A stretch of 64,000 bases of DNA, taken from positions 74,307,412 through 74,371,411 of the forward strand of contig CM043963.1 of the NCBI GenBank assembly GCA_014529385.2, in the 5' to 3' direction. Below the pieces are notes generated by a model. The model saw nothing but the letters and a program-made list of their open reading frames with translations, was not told the origin of the DNA and searched no databases. The DNA is from Adiantum capillus-veneris (lineage: Eukaryota; Streptophyta; Polypodiopsida; Polypodiales; Pteridaceae). Shown here in pieces: positions 11,882 to 24,365 of the stretch. The position numbers and the translations under genes were made by a program. Position 1 is the stretch's first letter; the number at the start of each line of letters is the position of its first letter.

Positions 11882-14274
11882 GTAATCTTTTGCTTCCCTT
11901 CTATTTAATCTGAGGTCTGTCTTTACCTGCTACTATATCTGATACATGCAAGGTTTCAAAGTGTTCAGCCACATGCACTTGCTTTATCAGTCACACCCCC
12001 ATGCATACATGTCAAATTTAGGACTCAGGATACTTGCCATTGAGCTGAATTTTGTAATGATTTACCACATTTTGGGGCAAGATCTGGGTGGTGTATTGTC
12101 TATGTTTTGATGTCTTGTTTTCAGCTGATGATACGGTTGGAATCCAAAGAAATTCTGTCAAGTTGCAGTCTATGAAAATAACAGATAGAATCACATATTC
12201 CAAACCCAAGAGGGCTTTAGTGCTTGAGTCTGAACGCCTTTGTTGGTGTTGTCATTGATATATTACTCCCTGGGCGTTACTATCTTGCATAGCCAAAATG
12301 GAAATAGAGATTGTGGAGTGATAATTATATTGAGGTACTCTACTAGTCTACGTCTGTGTTTCTAAGTCCAATATCCTAAAAATATATATAATGAAGTAAC
12401 TTGTTCATATGTTTAACTGTTTTCCTCATATGATGCATGTTTAATAGTGGATATTGTAGGTCTTCAGGTCGCTGGAATAGGCTATTGTATTAAAAAGCTA
12501 GATAATACTACCCAATTTATACTCTCCCAAAGGCAAGGTAACCTCTTGTTCCTTAACATAGGAATGGCTGCCTGTCTCTACGGTGGAGTGTTGCTAAAGG
12601 GCTTATACTCTTCTCATTAAGGGGTAACATTCGCTTTTCTCTTGTAAGTAAGCTATGTATTGGTGCCATGGAAAAGCTGCTTGGCCCCTAGCTCTGAGTC
12701 CTATGTTTTCTAGGAACGAACTAAGCCTTGGCTTCAATACATTCTCATGTATCTTGGCCAGTAGGACCTAGGTGTCCAACCATGATCACTTTGTAATTAC
12801 TTTGGTCCAAGAGATCACGTGATATGTGGATTGGGGTGATGGTATGCATTACCCAAGTGTTTGGAAATCCCTCCATTGTTTCTTGATAAACAATTGAGCA
12901 AGGAAAGGCACAAGTGTGCTAAGGGAGTCGGGATGGGAGGGACAGAGCTTGTGACGCTCAAAGATGTAAAGATCGAGATTTGCACGTTATTTATGGAACC
13001 CATTTTGATGAATGCATCAGGTATTTTGTACCAAGTCGTGAGAGCTTACTTCAGACCATAGTGGGCCTTTGCCAACATGTTGCGTTTTCATAATGTGTTA
13101 ATTCTTTCTATCTTCAGGGGTGCACATGCCCTATCCACTAACTTATTTTTGTGCAAATTTTTTCTATTTAATGCTTTTTTAGTGCTTTCATTATGGCTGA
13201 GTTTGCCTGCATCTTTAGAGTTATGATGGAAACTTAGTATGCAGATCTTTGTATTGATCTATGCTCGTGTGTGTGTGTGGGTGTGGTGTGGGTGTGTGGC
13301 ACTGACGATGTTAGTGGGGATGTCGTATATAGTCAATGCTATGCTTGATGGAGCTGATGGTTGTATTGACTTGTGGATGACTACTATTAGTCTATACCTT
13401 GCGCTTTCCTTAGAAGGTGAAATCTGGGCATATCATCTATTCATCTAGGTATAGTTTTTAGTCGTATAGCAGACATGTAGACTTCACATTGTGAAGTTTT
13501 TGTCTGAGTTACGACTAGTTGATATAAAGAGAGAGAGAAAATGCTGAGCTGCTGCCCACACTCCCCGGTAACAACCCATGACCCAATAAATATGAATAAT
13601 TGGGAATATGAAGGGTCACTGACTCAGAATTGGGTGCCCCCCTAACATTGTACTAAATGTGATCGTGATTGCGTGAAAAACAATGGAGAGCATAGCGTGC
13701 TAGCAGTACATGGTGGGGAGATTCAAGAAACATGGCTCATGTGTCCCAATGGAGAGAAACTACATCACATAGGCTGGGCATAGCCACAAAACAACCCTCA
13801 CTCCCTAAAACCTAGCCTGAGGAGATACTGGGCGCTAGCAGCTCCTTGACAAGACGACTAGAGAGGTGTCACACTCTTTAACACCCCCTCTAAGCTCCTT
13901 GACAAAACTCATAATTGTGGAATTTGCTAGGTGATAGCTTAAGAAAAATCTTGTCTATCCCATGCGTTGGAGTAGACCGCAAGATATAAACCGCCTCAAA
14001 CTACTCCTTAGAAGGAATCACAGTGTGGAACATGCGTCTGCAAGTGTCGTTCAAAACTTGCCTATTAGAAAGCAACTCAAACATGCCCATATGTTGGGAG
14101 TAACCCATTGTCACTCGCATATTTCCACTATCCGCGTTGTACCAACCGGAGAAGTTTGCAACTCCTTGCGGATGTAATCACTTTTGTAAGGCACTATATT
14201 TGTAAAGCATGTATGAGGTATTGTGCCTGAGGGCAACATCACTCGTGGTTAACCAATGAAAATGCCAAAGCTGT

Positions 14275-14721
14275 CAGGTGTAGCGGAAGGGTTAAGGATT
14301 TAGCTCGGATCTAGTACTCCACAAAAACACAAGGTTACTTTACTTCATTTGAAAAGAGAAACTGAACTGAACACAATGAACGAGAGAGACACTGAGAGAG
14401 AGAAAAGAGAGACGACACCGCATGTCGGGTCCCAACCACCCTCAAGGGCCCCCTTGCTCTATTGCCAGAGCAAGTACTTGCCTTATTTACTTGCACAAAT
14501 GCTGATACAATGACTAAATGCTGAGATGCTAATGGGTACTTGATGCTACTGATGCTTGGTACTGCTGAGGTGCTGAAGGATACTGCGGTAGGTGCTGAGA
14601 GGTACTGCTAAGGATACTTGGTACTTAAGAGGCTAAGTGTTGGGTACTGCGGGTACTTGGTGCTTGGTATCTGGGATACTTTGGGGACACGGAGGTCCTG
14701 ATGATCTCTACGCTAAGCTAG
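14275..14721 (-). repeat. Older inverted LTR of the TCG-minisatellite family, left part
   Basis: This is the reverse complement of the 3' portion of the LTRs at 14722-19500. tgtcaggtgtagcggaag mirrors cttccgttgcacctgaca, and the blocks 'agctcggatctagtact', 'gtcgggtccc' and 'caagggccccc' follow in reverse order. The plus-strand element inserted into this copy; the remainder resumes at 19501. It is diverged from the intact copy, hence older. Confidence 0.75.
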
Positions 14722-16937
14722 TGTCACTTGTGCAATTCACTTGCGCTACGTGGACATGCTTCTAGTACAGTCTAGCATGAGTTTTAGCTTAGGACCTAGC
14801 CTGGCACCTAGCCTGGCACCTTTGTGAGCCTCTAGTAGATTGTGCATTTCCAGGCCGGTCGTAGTTGCATACCCTCTTTTGCACAGGACAACATTTCAGC
14901 ACTTAGGCAATTTGCACGCGAACCACCTCTTAGCACTTTATTAATTAATAAGTGACACTTTTGGGGCAAATTAATGAAATCGTGGGCTGCCCTCCTTTTG
15001 CTTGCTCAACCCAACATAACTCTCCTATAAGAGCAGCCCATGGACAACGCTAGATGGCAGAAGAGGCAGTGCCGGTAGAGCACATGCAGACCCAGCATTT
15101 TCAGGCCAGAGCACCAACGTTTCAGTCCTCCTCCTCAGCAGCATTCAGCTTTAAAGACCAGCATTTTTCAGTCAGAACAGCCAGCATTTTCAGCTTTGGA
15201 GCGCTTGCAGATTTCAGCCCCTAGCCTCGTCGTGGTTGCAGACCCAAGCCATCGATGGTGCTAACAGATCCGGCATTCAGCCATAGATCCATCATCGTCG
15301 TCGTCGTCGTCGTCGTGGTCATCGTCGTCGACACAGTACCCCAGCATATGGCACCCCTTGTGCCTTGGCTCGGCATAAGGACCCACAGAACCTCGTCGTC
15401 GACACAAAACTCATCAGCACCTCGTCGTCGACATCATCGTCGTCAGCATAGACTCCATCAGTACCTCGTCGTCGTCGTCGTCATCATCATCGTCGTCAAC
15501 ACAGAACCCATCAGTATCCCGTCGTTGACATCGTCGTCGTCGGCATAGACTCCATCAGTACCTCGTCGTCGTCATCGTCGTTTGGCATAGACTCCATCAG
15601 TACCTCGTCATTGACATGATCGTCATCGACATAGACTCCATCAGTACCTCGTTGTCGACATCATTGACGTCGACATAGACCCATCAGTACCTCGTCGTCA
15701 ACATCATCGTTGTCGACATAGACCCATTAGTACCTCGTCGTCGTCGTCGTCGTCATCTCGTCGACATAGAACCCATTAGTACCTCATTGTCGTCTTCATC
15801 ATCGTCGACATAGAACCCATCAGTACCTCGTTGTCGTCGTCATTGTTGTCGACATAGCACCCCTCAGTACCTCGTCATCGTCGACATAGAACCCCTCAAT
15901 ACCTTGTCGTCGTCGTCGACATAGAACCCCTCGGTACCGCGTCGTCGTCATCATTGTTGTCGACATAGAACCCATCAGTACCTTGTCGTCGTCGTCGTCG
16001 TCGTCATCATCGTCGACATAGAACCCCTCATCATATCAGTACCTCAGTACCCTTGAGTACCCGCAATATCCGAGTACCTTCAGTTTCCTTCAGTACCCTT
16101 CAGCATCTCAGTAGTACCCAACATCAGTAGCATTAGTACCCATTAGCATCAGCATCTCAGCATTTAGTCATTGCATCAGCATTGTGTCATTGTATCAGCA
16201 TCTCAGTACCGCATCGTCATCGTCGTGGACATAGAACCCCTCAGTACCTCGTTGTCGTCATCGACATAGAACCCCTCAGTACCTCGTCGTCGTCGTCGTC
16301 ATCGTCGTTGACATAGTACCCCTCGGTACCTCGTCGTCGTCATCATTGTTGTCGACATGGAACCCATCAGTAGCTCATCGTCGTCGTCGTCGTCATCGTC
16401 ATCGTCATCGTCGTCGACATAGAACCCCTCAGTACCCATCAATACCTTAGTATCCGTAATACCCCAGTACCTTCAGTACCCTTCAGTACCCTTCAGTATC
16501 TCAGTAGTACCCAACATCAGTAGCATCAGTACCCATTAGCATCAACATATCAGCATTTAGTCATTGTATCAGCATCTCAGTACCTCGTCGTCGTCGTCAT
16601 CGTCGTGGACATAGAACCCCTCAGTACCTCGTCATCGTCGTTGACATAGAAACCCTCGGTACCTCGTCCTCATCATCATTGTCGTTGACATAGAACCCAT
16701 CAGTAGCTTGTCGTCGTCGTCGTCGACATAGAACCCCTCAGTACCCATACTACCCCAGTCCCTTCAGTACCCTTCAGTATCTTAGTAGTACCCAACATCA
16801 GTAGCATCAGTACCCATTAGCATCAACATCTCAACATTTAGTCATTGTATCAGCATTGGGCAAGAATAAAGAAAGTACTTGCTCTGGCAACAGAGCAAGG
16901 GGGCCCTTGAGGGTTTGGGACCCGACATTCGGTGTCG

Positions 16938-17003
<66 letters not shown>

Positions 17004-17105
17004 TTAGTTCAGTTCAGTTCTTCCAAGTGAAGTAAAGTGTCCCTTGTGTTTGTGCAGAGTACTAGATCCGAGCTAAATCCATAAACACTTCCGCTGCACT
17101 TGACA
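14722..17105 (+). repeat. 5' LTR (2384 bp) of a non-autonomous LTR element
   Basis: Starts TGTCACTTGTGC, ends CTGCACTTGACA, preceded by GCTAG (14717-14721), which recurs after the 3' LTR. The centre (about 15295-16860) is a degenerate minisatellite built on units such as 'gacatagaacccatcag' + 'tacctcgtcgtcg', with pure TCG runs. It includes three copies of a longer block ending 'cattagcatca...catttagtcattg' (near 16165, 16550 and 16840), where the 3' LTR has only one. Near the end come gggggcccttgaggg, then CT and CA microsatellites (about 16938-17001). It is 634 bp longer than its partner, almost all in the repeat. Confidence 0.9.
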
Positions 17106-17750
17106 ATGGTATCAAAGCTCTGTGTATGCTTTGGCTTTGTGAACTCAAGGGAAGAACCATCAAGAACCCAAGAACCCAAGCCAAACCAAGAACCCAAAGA
17201 ACCTCTCTTGGTTTTTTTTTTCCCCCTGAAAGAATCTTCGAGTCTTGGTCATGGACTTATTAGCTTCCATCTTCATTCCCATGTCTGTGAAGGAAGACCA
17301 GCATCGGATACACGACAATGTAGATCTTGAGTACCAAGGTCTACTTGCCTCATATGCAGATATGGAAGCAATTGGAGCAAGGATCCTCTTCTGCATTCGC
17401 ATTTGCATGTAGCGTGCTTCCACTTCCGTCGACAAGAAACCCTTGGAAATACCTCCGAGCACCCTTACCTTTCCGCTTCACCTGTAATGTTTTCACAACA
17501 GGACTATTCGAGTGGAAGTACTTGCTCACAAGGCAGAATCAACATGAAGGCTGGTATTCTGCTACAGTAGTTAAGGCTACCTAGTAACTTGTAAACACCG
17601 ACCAAACCTACATCCACAGTACCCACGAGTTTGCAGAAGTTTTCATCGGCTTATGCATCCACATGCATCACAAGCAGTCAACATTAGAAGGACAGAAAGC
17701 ATCTAGGGATAGAAGTTCGGCATTTGTGCCTCACCTTTAACAGGGGGGGA
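17106..17750 (+). mobile_element. Internal region of the non-autonomous element (645 bp), with PBS and PPT
   Basis: The LTR is followed after one base by TGGTATCAAAGC (17107-17118), close to the initiator-Met-tRNA primer-binding site. The region ends in the polypurine tract aggggggga (17742-17750) right before the 3' LTR. Only 645 bp lie between. No ORF shows gag, protease, integrase or RT motifs; the longest reading frames (76 and 85 codons) look non-coding. The element must have been copied by enzymes of another element. Short internal regions are typical of TRIM elements, but their LTRs are normally a few hundred bp, so this structure is atypical. Confidence 0.88.
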
Positions 17751-19500
17751 TGTCACGTGCGCACTTCACTTGCGCTACGTGGACATGCTTCTGCTACAGT
17801 CTAGCAATGAGTCTTAGCTTAGGACCTAGCCTGGCACCTTTGTGAGCCTCTAGCAGGACGTGCATGTCCAGGCCGGTCATAGTTGCATACCCTCTCGCAC
17901 AGGACAACATTTCAGCACTTATGCAATTTGCGCGTGAACCACCTCTTAGCACTTTATTAATTAATAAGTAACACTTGGGGCAAATTAATGAAATCGTGGG
18001 CTGCCCTTTTGCTTACTCGACCCAGCATAACTCTCCAACAAGAGCAGCCCATGGGCAGCGCTAGATGGCAGAAGAGGCAGCGCCAGCAGAGCACTTGCAG
18101 ACCCAGCGTTTTCAGGCAAGAGTACCAGCGTTTCAGTCCTCCTCCTCAGCAGCGTTTTCAGCGTTCGAGACCGGCGATTTTCAGCCAGAACAGCCAGCGT
18201 TTTCAGCTTTGGAGCGCTTGCACATTTCAGCCCCTAGCCTCGTCGTGGTTGCAGACCCAAGCCATCGACAGTGCCCGCAGATCCGACATTCAGCCATAGG
18301 CCCATCGTCGCCGTCATCGACATCATCGTCGTCGTCGTCGTGGTCATCGTCGTCGTCATCACCGTCGTCAACACAGTACCCCAACACCTAGTACCCCTTG
18401 TGCCTTGGCTCGGCATAAGGATCCACAGAACCTCGTCGTCGTCGCCATCATCGTCGACAGAGAACCCATCAGTACCCCGTCGTCTACATCATTGTCGTTG
18501 GCATAGACTCCATCAGTACCTCATTGTCGTCGACACAGAACCCATCAGTACCCCGTCGTCCACATCATCGTCGTCGGCATAGACTCCATCAATACCTCGT
18601 CGTCGTCGTCATCATTGTCGGCATAGACTCCATCAGTACCTTGTCGTTGACATCATTGTCATCGACATAGACTCCGTCAGTACCTCGTCGTCGACATCAT
18701 CGTTGTCGACATAGACCCATCAGTACCTCGTCGTCGACATAGACCCATCAGTACCTCATCGTCGTCGTCATTGTCATCGTTGTTGACATAGAACTCATCA
18801 TTACCTCGTCGTCGTCGTCGTCGCCGACATAGAACCCATCAGTACCTCGTCGTCGACATAGAACCCATCAGTACCTCGTTGTCGTCGTCATCATCGTCAA
18901 CATAGCACCCCTCGGTACCTTAGTGTCGTCATCATCGTCGTCGACACAAAACCCCTCAATACCTCCTCGTCGTCGTCATCGGCGTCGACATAGAACCCCT
19001 CGGTACCTCGTCCTCGTCATCATTGTCGTTGACATAGAACCCATCAGTACCTCATCGTCGACATAGAACCCATCAGTACCTCCTCATCGGCGTCATCATC
19101 GTCGTCGACATAGAAGTTAGAACCCCTCAGTACCCATTAGTACCCCAGTACCCCTCAGTACCCGCAGTACCCCAACACCTTCAGTTCTCTTAAGTATCTC
19201 AGTAGTACCCAACATCAATAGCATCAATACTCGTTAGCATCAGCATCTCAGCATTTAGTCATTGTATCAGCATTGTGCAAGAATAAAGAAAGTACTTGCT
19301 CTGGCAATAGAGGAAGGGGGCCCTTGAGGGTTTGGGACCCGACATCCGGTGTTCTCTCTCTCTCTCTCTCTCTCTCTCTCAGGTGTCTCTCTCTTTCATT
19401 CAGTTTAGTTCAATTCTTTCAAGTGGAGTAAAGTGTCCCTTGTGTTTGTGCGGAATACTAGATCCGAGCTAAATCCTAAACACTTCCGTTGCACCTGACA
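17751..19500 (+). repeat. 3' LTR (1750 bp) of the non-autonomous element
   Basis: Starts TGTCACGTGCGC and ends TTGCACCTGACA, followed by the target-site duplication GCTAG (19501-19505). It matches the 5' LTR along its unique parts (for example cacttgcgctacgtggacat and gggggcccttgagggtttg). The minisatellite (about 18300-19180) is shorter and the CT tract is at about 19353-19380. Matching 5-bp TSDs and paired PBS/PPT make this a complete element of 4779 bp (14722-19500). Confidence 0.9.
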
Positions 19501-19505
19501 GCTAG

Positions 19506-19591
19506 GCAGGAGTCAAGCCAAAACCAAGGGGTGCTAGATGCTGGGGTACTTCGACGACAAAGACTTCGACGAGGAGGTTGTGAGCAGATCT
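19506..19591 (-). repeat. Older inverted TCG-family LTR, right part
   Basis: After the TSD the interrupted minus-strand LTR continues. The reverse complement carries 'gtaccccagcatctagcacc', matching 'gtaccccagcatatggcacc' in the intact 5' LTR near 15337, then tcgtcgaag repeats. Its outer edge is not clear because an unrelated LTR-like sequence starts at about 19592. Confidence 0.55.
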
Positions 19592-20006
19592 TGTTACACT
19601 TACACCACTCTGCTACTTCACAGGTCTAGGGCATGCATGTACGGCTAGTGTGCCTCCGGGGCTGGCCTCCCTTTGCATATGCATTTAGACTGCACTGTTC
19701 GGCCGCCCACTTCTGGGTTGGCCCCCCACCTTGTTCGGGTGCCCTCATATATTTCCATATATCATTTTCTGTTGGGTCATCGGGATTTTTATTAGGCCTT
19801 GCCCTACCTCCCCTTGGGCACCTATTTATAGGGCCAGGGGGGTACCCACTTCCACATCTCAGAGAGATCATACTGATTGTACTGAGGGTCTTCAGTTCTG
19901 GTAGTCATGGGAGGCTGATCGCCCCCTCTTCACCATCTCTGGCGTTTGTGTCCACTGTCTCTCTCTCTCCTCTCTCCTCTCTCACGCTTCTGCACGCGCA
20001 CTCACA
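19592..20006 (+). repeat. Probable 5' LTR of an unidentified LTR element
   Basis: The sequence TGTTACACTTACACC ... gcgcactcaca is followed immediately by TGGTATCAG (20007-20015), a primer-binding-site match. It has a TATA-like ctatttatagg at 19822 and a CT-rich 3' part. The left edge is inferred. A gypsy element has inserted 30 bp into its internal region (TSD at 20033-20037); the internal sequence resumes at 26575. Confidence 0.45.
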
Positions 20007-20037
20007 TGGTATCAGTCGTTAGCATTGAGGGCGCATC

Positions 20038-20593
20038 TGTAACAGACTTGGACACTCCAAGTCAAGAATCAACCGTGACAGCACGAAATAACCACTTCAA
20101 AACAATTCACAGATCACAATAGATTTGCACTGGCCCGACGGAGTTCCGTGCCTAGAGATATTGGCCCCAAAGACTGGCGCCCCTTTCGGTATTTCTTTTT
20201 GTATTAATCAATCATCAAAGTACAAGAGAGCGGTTAGGGTTTCACTCTCAGACTCTGCGTCCAGATGCCCCTGAGAAGTGAGGCCCTCACCACTAATTTA
20301 AAGGTTATAAGGGATGCCCAAAAGCAAAGCCCCAAAAGCTTTTAAAATCAAAAGCATCAGTTCTCTCTCTCTCTTAGAGAGTCTTTTCTCTTTTTTTTTA
20401 TAAAAGCAAAAGCAAAATTCGCGTCGCTTATCATTTTCCAAAAAAAAAAAGATTTTTTTTAAAAAATTTAATAATCCGCCTCCGCGATTTCCAAAATTTA
20501 GGGTTTTTGGCAAAAATTAGGGTTTGCAGGAATTTTAGGGTTTTTGGCAGAAATTAGGGTTTCTGCTGTCCGCCACGTCATCACTTTGTGACA
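20038..20593 (-). repeat. 3' LTR (556 bp) of gypsy element 1
   Basis: On the minus strand it starts TGTCACAAAGTG and ends CTGTTACA. The purine tract complementary to 'taccccc...ctcttg' (from 20594) precedes it on that strand. It matches the LTR at 26014-26574 almost base for base, apart from A/T run lengths and a few substitutions. GCATC at 20033-20037 is the target-site duplication. Confidence 0.93.
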
Positions 20594-21198
20594 TACCCCC
20601 CTCTTGAAAGCATTGTAATCGACCGCGATTACGCTTGCAAAACCAACAAAAGCCATAAACCGTCGTAGCAGACACTGACTGTTAGTACCTACGTACTAGG
20701 AACACACATCTAGCACATGTACAAAATCGACAGTCACATCACACGACATCACAGGACATCACCAGACATCACAGGACATCACATGACATTCAACATTCAT
20801 TCGGATCTTAGACCATGATTTATCGGCAATGTAGCTAGCAATCACATCTAGGTCCAATCGGGACCTCATCGATGTCCGATTGACTAACCCCTATTGCAAC
20901 CATGTCTATTCGAGATCAAGTAGACCAAAATGCTGCAGTCATTTCGTCTATCAGTTCTTGCACTCACAAGAAGTCAAGAACAAATCAGTATCATAATCAG
21001 GAATTCCATTTCATAAAGTCATCCAGCAGAATACTGTCAGCTCTCAGTATCCCTGAAGCTCAAAGAGACATCAGTGACTTTAGTATCAAAATCGAGGCAT
21101 CTGTTGACAAAGGAGCGGAGTAACTCCCCTCTTGTGCATCCCACTGCACCAGATCTTCGGCCAAGCTGAGTTCTGGGTTCCGTTTGGAGTAGACTATG
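20594..21198 (-). other. Non-coding 3' region of gypsy element 1
   Basis: Between the end of pol and the 3' LTR. It contains five short direct repeats of the type gacatcacag (about 20736-20795). A similar untranslated stretch occurs in gypsy element 2 (29505-29924), showing this is part of the family. Confidence 0.75.
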
Positions 21199-24100
21199 CT
21201 AAACCAAAACATCGAGGTAAAGTTTCAGAATCCGAGGAGTATCTTCTAGGTCCTCCTCCTCCATCCACTTCGCATCAAATGCAGGAAAGTTCTTGAACTT
21301 AACCAAGAACGGCCTTCGGACTTTACCTTTCTGCGTATCATTTTGTGCCAAAATCTGTTCAGGAACAAGGATCTCCTCGTTTTCTTCCACTTTGGGTTGT
21401 TCATCAAGCTCCCCATCATCAGGCACATCACCCTTAACAGGTTTCAAGAGACTCACATGCAATGCATTGTGAATCCTCCAAGTATCTGGCAGTTTCAATC
21501 GGAAGGAGACATCATTTATCTTGTCAGTAATCTGGAAAGGTCCGTAGTATCACATACTAAGCTTTGGAAAAAGCCTCTTCTTTCCCTGTTTCTTTCTTAG
21601 GCGTGCCTTCTCAAAAGTAAGAGCACCCAATCATCCTCCTTCAGTTTCCAGTCGCGACGATGGCGATCCGCTGCCTTTTTCTGTCGTTCTTGAGACTCCT
21701 GCAAAGTCTCGCGAACCTTGGCAAAAGCCGTATCCAAATCTCGCGAATATTCATCCGCTTCAAATTTCTAATCTTTCGTGCTCAGGAAGGATGGAACCTT
21801 CGCAGCACTTTCAACCATCTCACATGGCGTCTTCCCCGTCGAAGAGTGTATCGTGTTACTATAGGCAAATTCCACCAAAGGTAAGTTCTTTTCCCATTGA
21901 GTCTTCTGATGCGAGATAGAAGACTTCAATAAATCTAAAATCACTGAATTGGCAATCTCAGATTGCCCGTCAGTCTGCAAGTGGAACGATGACGAGAACT
22001 GCAACCGCGTGCCAATGTTCTTCCAAATTGCCTTCCAAAACAAACTCATAAATCTGGGGTCTCTGTCGGAGACAATCGTCTCAGGCGTGCCATGTAATCG
22101 GAAAATCATCGTGATCATTCTGTATTCTCGGGAGATAAAAAAAAATGAAATCCATTTCAATATTTTCCTAGGGGCGGGTGGGTATGGGTAAAGGCTGTAA
22201 CAATCCCTGTGCCTTGTGCCTATCAAACTTGACCTTCTGGCATACCAAGCAACTGCGCACAAACTCTTCCACATCCTTCTTCAGTCTCCGCCAAAAGAAA
22301 TCTCTCTCTACCCCTTTCATGGTGGTAGCAATGCCGCGGTGACCCGTAAAAGGTGGACAGTGGCAATCAGTCATAACCTTTTCCCTCAACGGTTGTGTAA
22401 CTCACAACATAGTCTTTTTCATCAAGTAGCCTTCCCGAAGGGAGTATCCAGCTACTGTCTCCCCATCCCGTATCTGTGTGAAAATATCTGCAAAATCTGT
22501 ATCTGTGGCACACTGATCGACCATATCCTCGAAGCTCCTATGATGTATCGCAGAAATAGCCAGAACCAACGGTTTCCGAGACAAAGCATCTGCCACCACA
22601 TTCTTCTGTCCCCGCACATGGACAATTTCACAGTGGAACTGTGACAAGATGTTCACCCACCGCATTTGCTTTTCCGAAAGCTGCTTCTTTGACAAGAAGT
22701 AGCGCAAACTCTGATGGTTTGTAAAGACAGTAAAATCCGCTCCGAGTAGGTAATGCCGCCACTGAGTAAGAGCATGGATAACCGCCAAAAGCTCTTTCTC
22801 ATAAATCTGTGCTGTCATCTCCGGCCTAGAGAACAAACGACTCTCGTAAGCTATGACATGGCCTTCTTGCATCAAGACCGCACCCAGACTACGACCACAA
22901 GCATCACAAAATACTTCAAATGACTTCTGCAAGTCCGGCAAAGTCAAATCTGGTCCTGTAGTGAATTTCTCTTTCAATGTCTGAAAGGCAGCTACCTCTG
23001 TGGGTCCCCACGAAAAAGGTACTCCTTTCTGTGTCAAGGTATGCAAAGGGGAAGCAACCTCTGCAAACTTTCGTATGAACCGCCTGTAGTACGAACACAG
23101 TCCCAAGAAGCTTCTAACTTCATGGACATTCCTCAAATTGGGCCAATCACGGATAGTCTCTATCTTGGCCGGGTTCATTTGCACTCCTGCTGTTGACACA
23201 ATGTGTCCCAAAAAATGTATCTCTGGTAGGGAAAATTCACTTTTCTTAGCATTAATCACTAATGTGTGATCTCGTAATGCCTGAAAGACTTGGAAGCAGA
23301 TGATCTCTGTGTTCTGCCTCATTCTTGGAGAAAACAATGATGTCGAAGAAAGTGCCAACAAATAGCCTGTACTCTCGAAAAATCCTGTTCATCATCCGGT
23401 TAAATGTCGCAGGAGCATTGGTTAAGCCAAAAGGCATCACCAAAAACTCAAATAAGCCAAAAGTCGTCCGAAAAGCTGTCTTGTAGACATCTCCCGGTGC
23501 TATCCTGATCTGATGATATCCACTCTTCAAGTCAATCCTGCTAAAGCACGAGGATCCTTGTAACCTGTCGAGTATATCATCGATCCTAGGAATCGGAAAT
23601 TTGTTCTTGATGGTGATTTCGTTGAGAGTGCTATAATCGATGCATATTCTCCAAGATCCGTCTTTCTTCAAAACCAACAACACTGGAGAGCAATACGGTG
23701 AAGTACTAGGCTGGACAAGACCCTTTTCCAAGAGGTCTTTCACTGAGTTCATAATCTTTTCATTCTGTACTCGGCTCACACGATAAGGTGGCCGATTCGG
23801 TGGCGTGCTTCTAGATTTCAGATCAATGGTATGATCTTCAGGCCCTCTCAAAAGCAATCGGCATGAGCGTGGAGAAAAAAAAAATCTTGGCGTTCTTTTC
23901 TTCAGGTCAAAACATATTCAACCTTTATCCATCATTCAGTTCTCCCAAAAGAATGAGTAAGAAAACTGAAGTTCATCAAGTACAATCTCTAAGCCCTTCA
24001 TTTATCAAAGTCGCTTTCTCGGCCCGGTAGTCAACCACGGCGTAGTTCTTGTGGTACCAAGGGATCCCGAGTAGAACGTCACTCACGTGCCCTGAACATC

Positions 24101-24345
24101 CCTGTCATTGCAAACGAAGTTTGCCAATGCTCGGTGTAATGGCAACATCCCATCCGGGTGCCAGTCGAACTACCTCCGCCTGTGGCGTCAGTCTGTCGGG
24201 CGTAGTTCCAAATCGAGCCGCCAATTCCAAGTGAAAAGAAGTTGGCCTTGGCTCCTTCAAAAGAGCTTCCTGATCCTTCACTTTGCCCCGAAAGCGGCAA
24301 AGTTTGTACTTTCATTCATTAGATTCGGTGCAGGTCCCACGCCAT
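21199..24345 (-). pseudogene. Ty3/gypsy chromovirus pol (protease-RT-RNase H-integrase-chromodomain), defective
   Basis: Reading right to left: a disrupted protease region (about 23860-24345), RT (23252-23857) with [10 protein letters not shown] and [13 protein letters not shown], RNase H (22402-23250), then integrase. Integrase starts with its HHCC finger (CHCPPFTGHRG ... CLVCQKVKF, about 22200-22389). The chromodomain is at 21199-21450 (EEILVPEQIL ... FLVKFKNFP ... WMEEEDL), placing it among chromoviruses. Lesions, judged against gypsy element 2: the RT box YDDI is reduced to FDI by a 3-nt deletion near 23343; a TAG replaces Trp right after LPIPTRP; an A-run insertion lies near 22138; and about 100 bp of the integrase core is missing near 22107. 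It cannot encode active RT or integrase. Confidence 0.93.
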
Positions 24346-24365
24346 GTGGTACCAGTTCTTCTTTT

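Noticed and set aside
12125-12170. Candidate IF-3 exon 2 after the acceptor ttgttttcag
   Set aside because: Joined to exon 1 it hits a stop at once (AGC TGA), and it has no LIGEDG-like motif. The exon at 34029-34068 fits phase, length and motif.
13880-14180. Copia 3' end on the minus strand (PPT plus TGTTAAAG LTR start)
   Set aside because: The PPT/LTR-like string is suggestive, but no RNase H motifs are readable beside it and no LTR partner was found.
18181-18416. Asp-rich and Thr/Met-rich minus-strand frames in the TCG arrays
   Set aside because: They are translations of a trinucleotide repeat, not genes.
14722-19500. CRISPR array (regular repeats with spacers)
   Set aside because: Repeats are degenerate, of variable length, without unique spacers, and lie inside paired LTRs with a target-site duplication in a plant genome.
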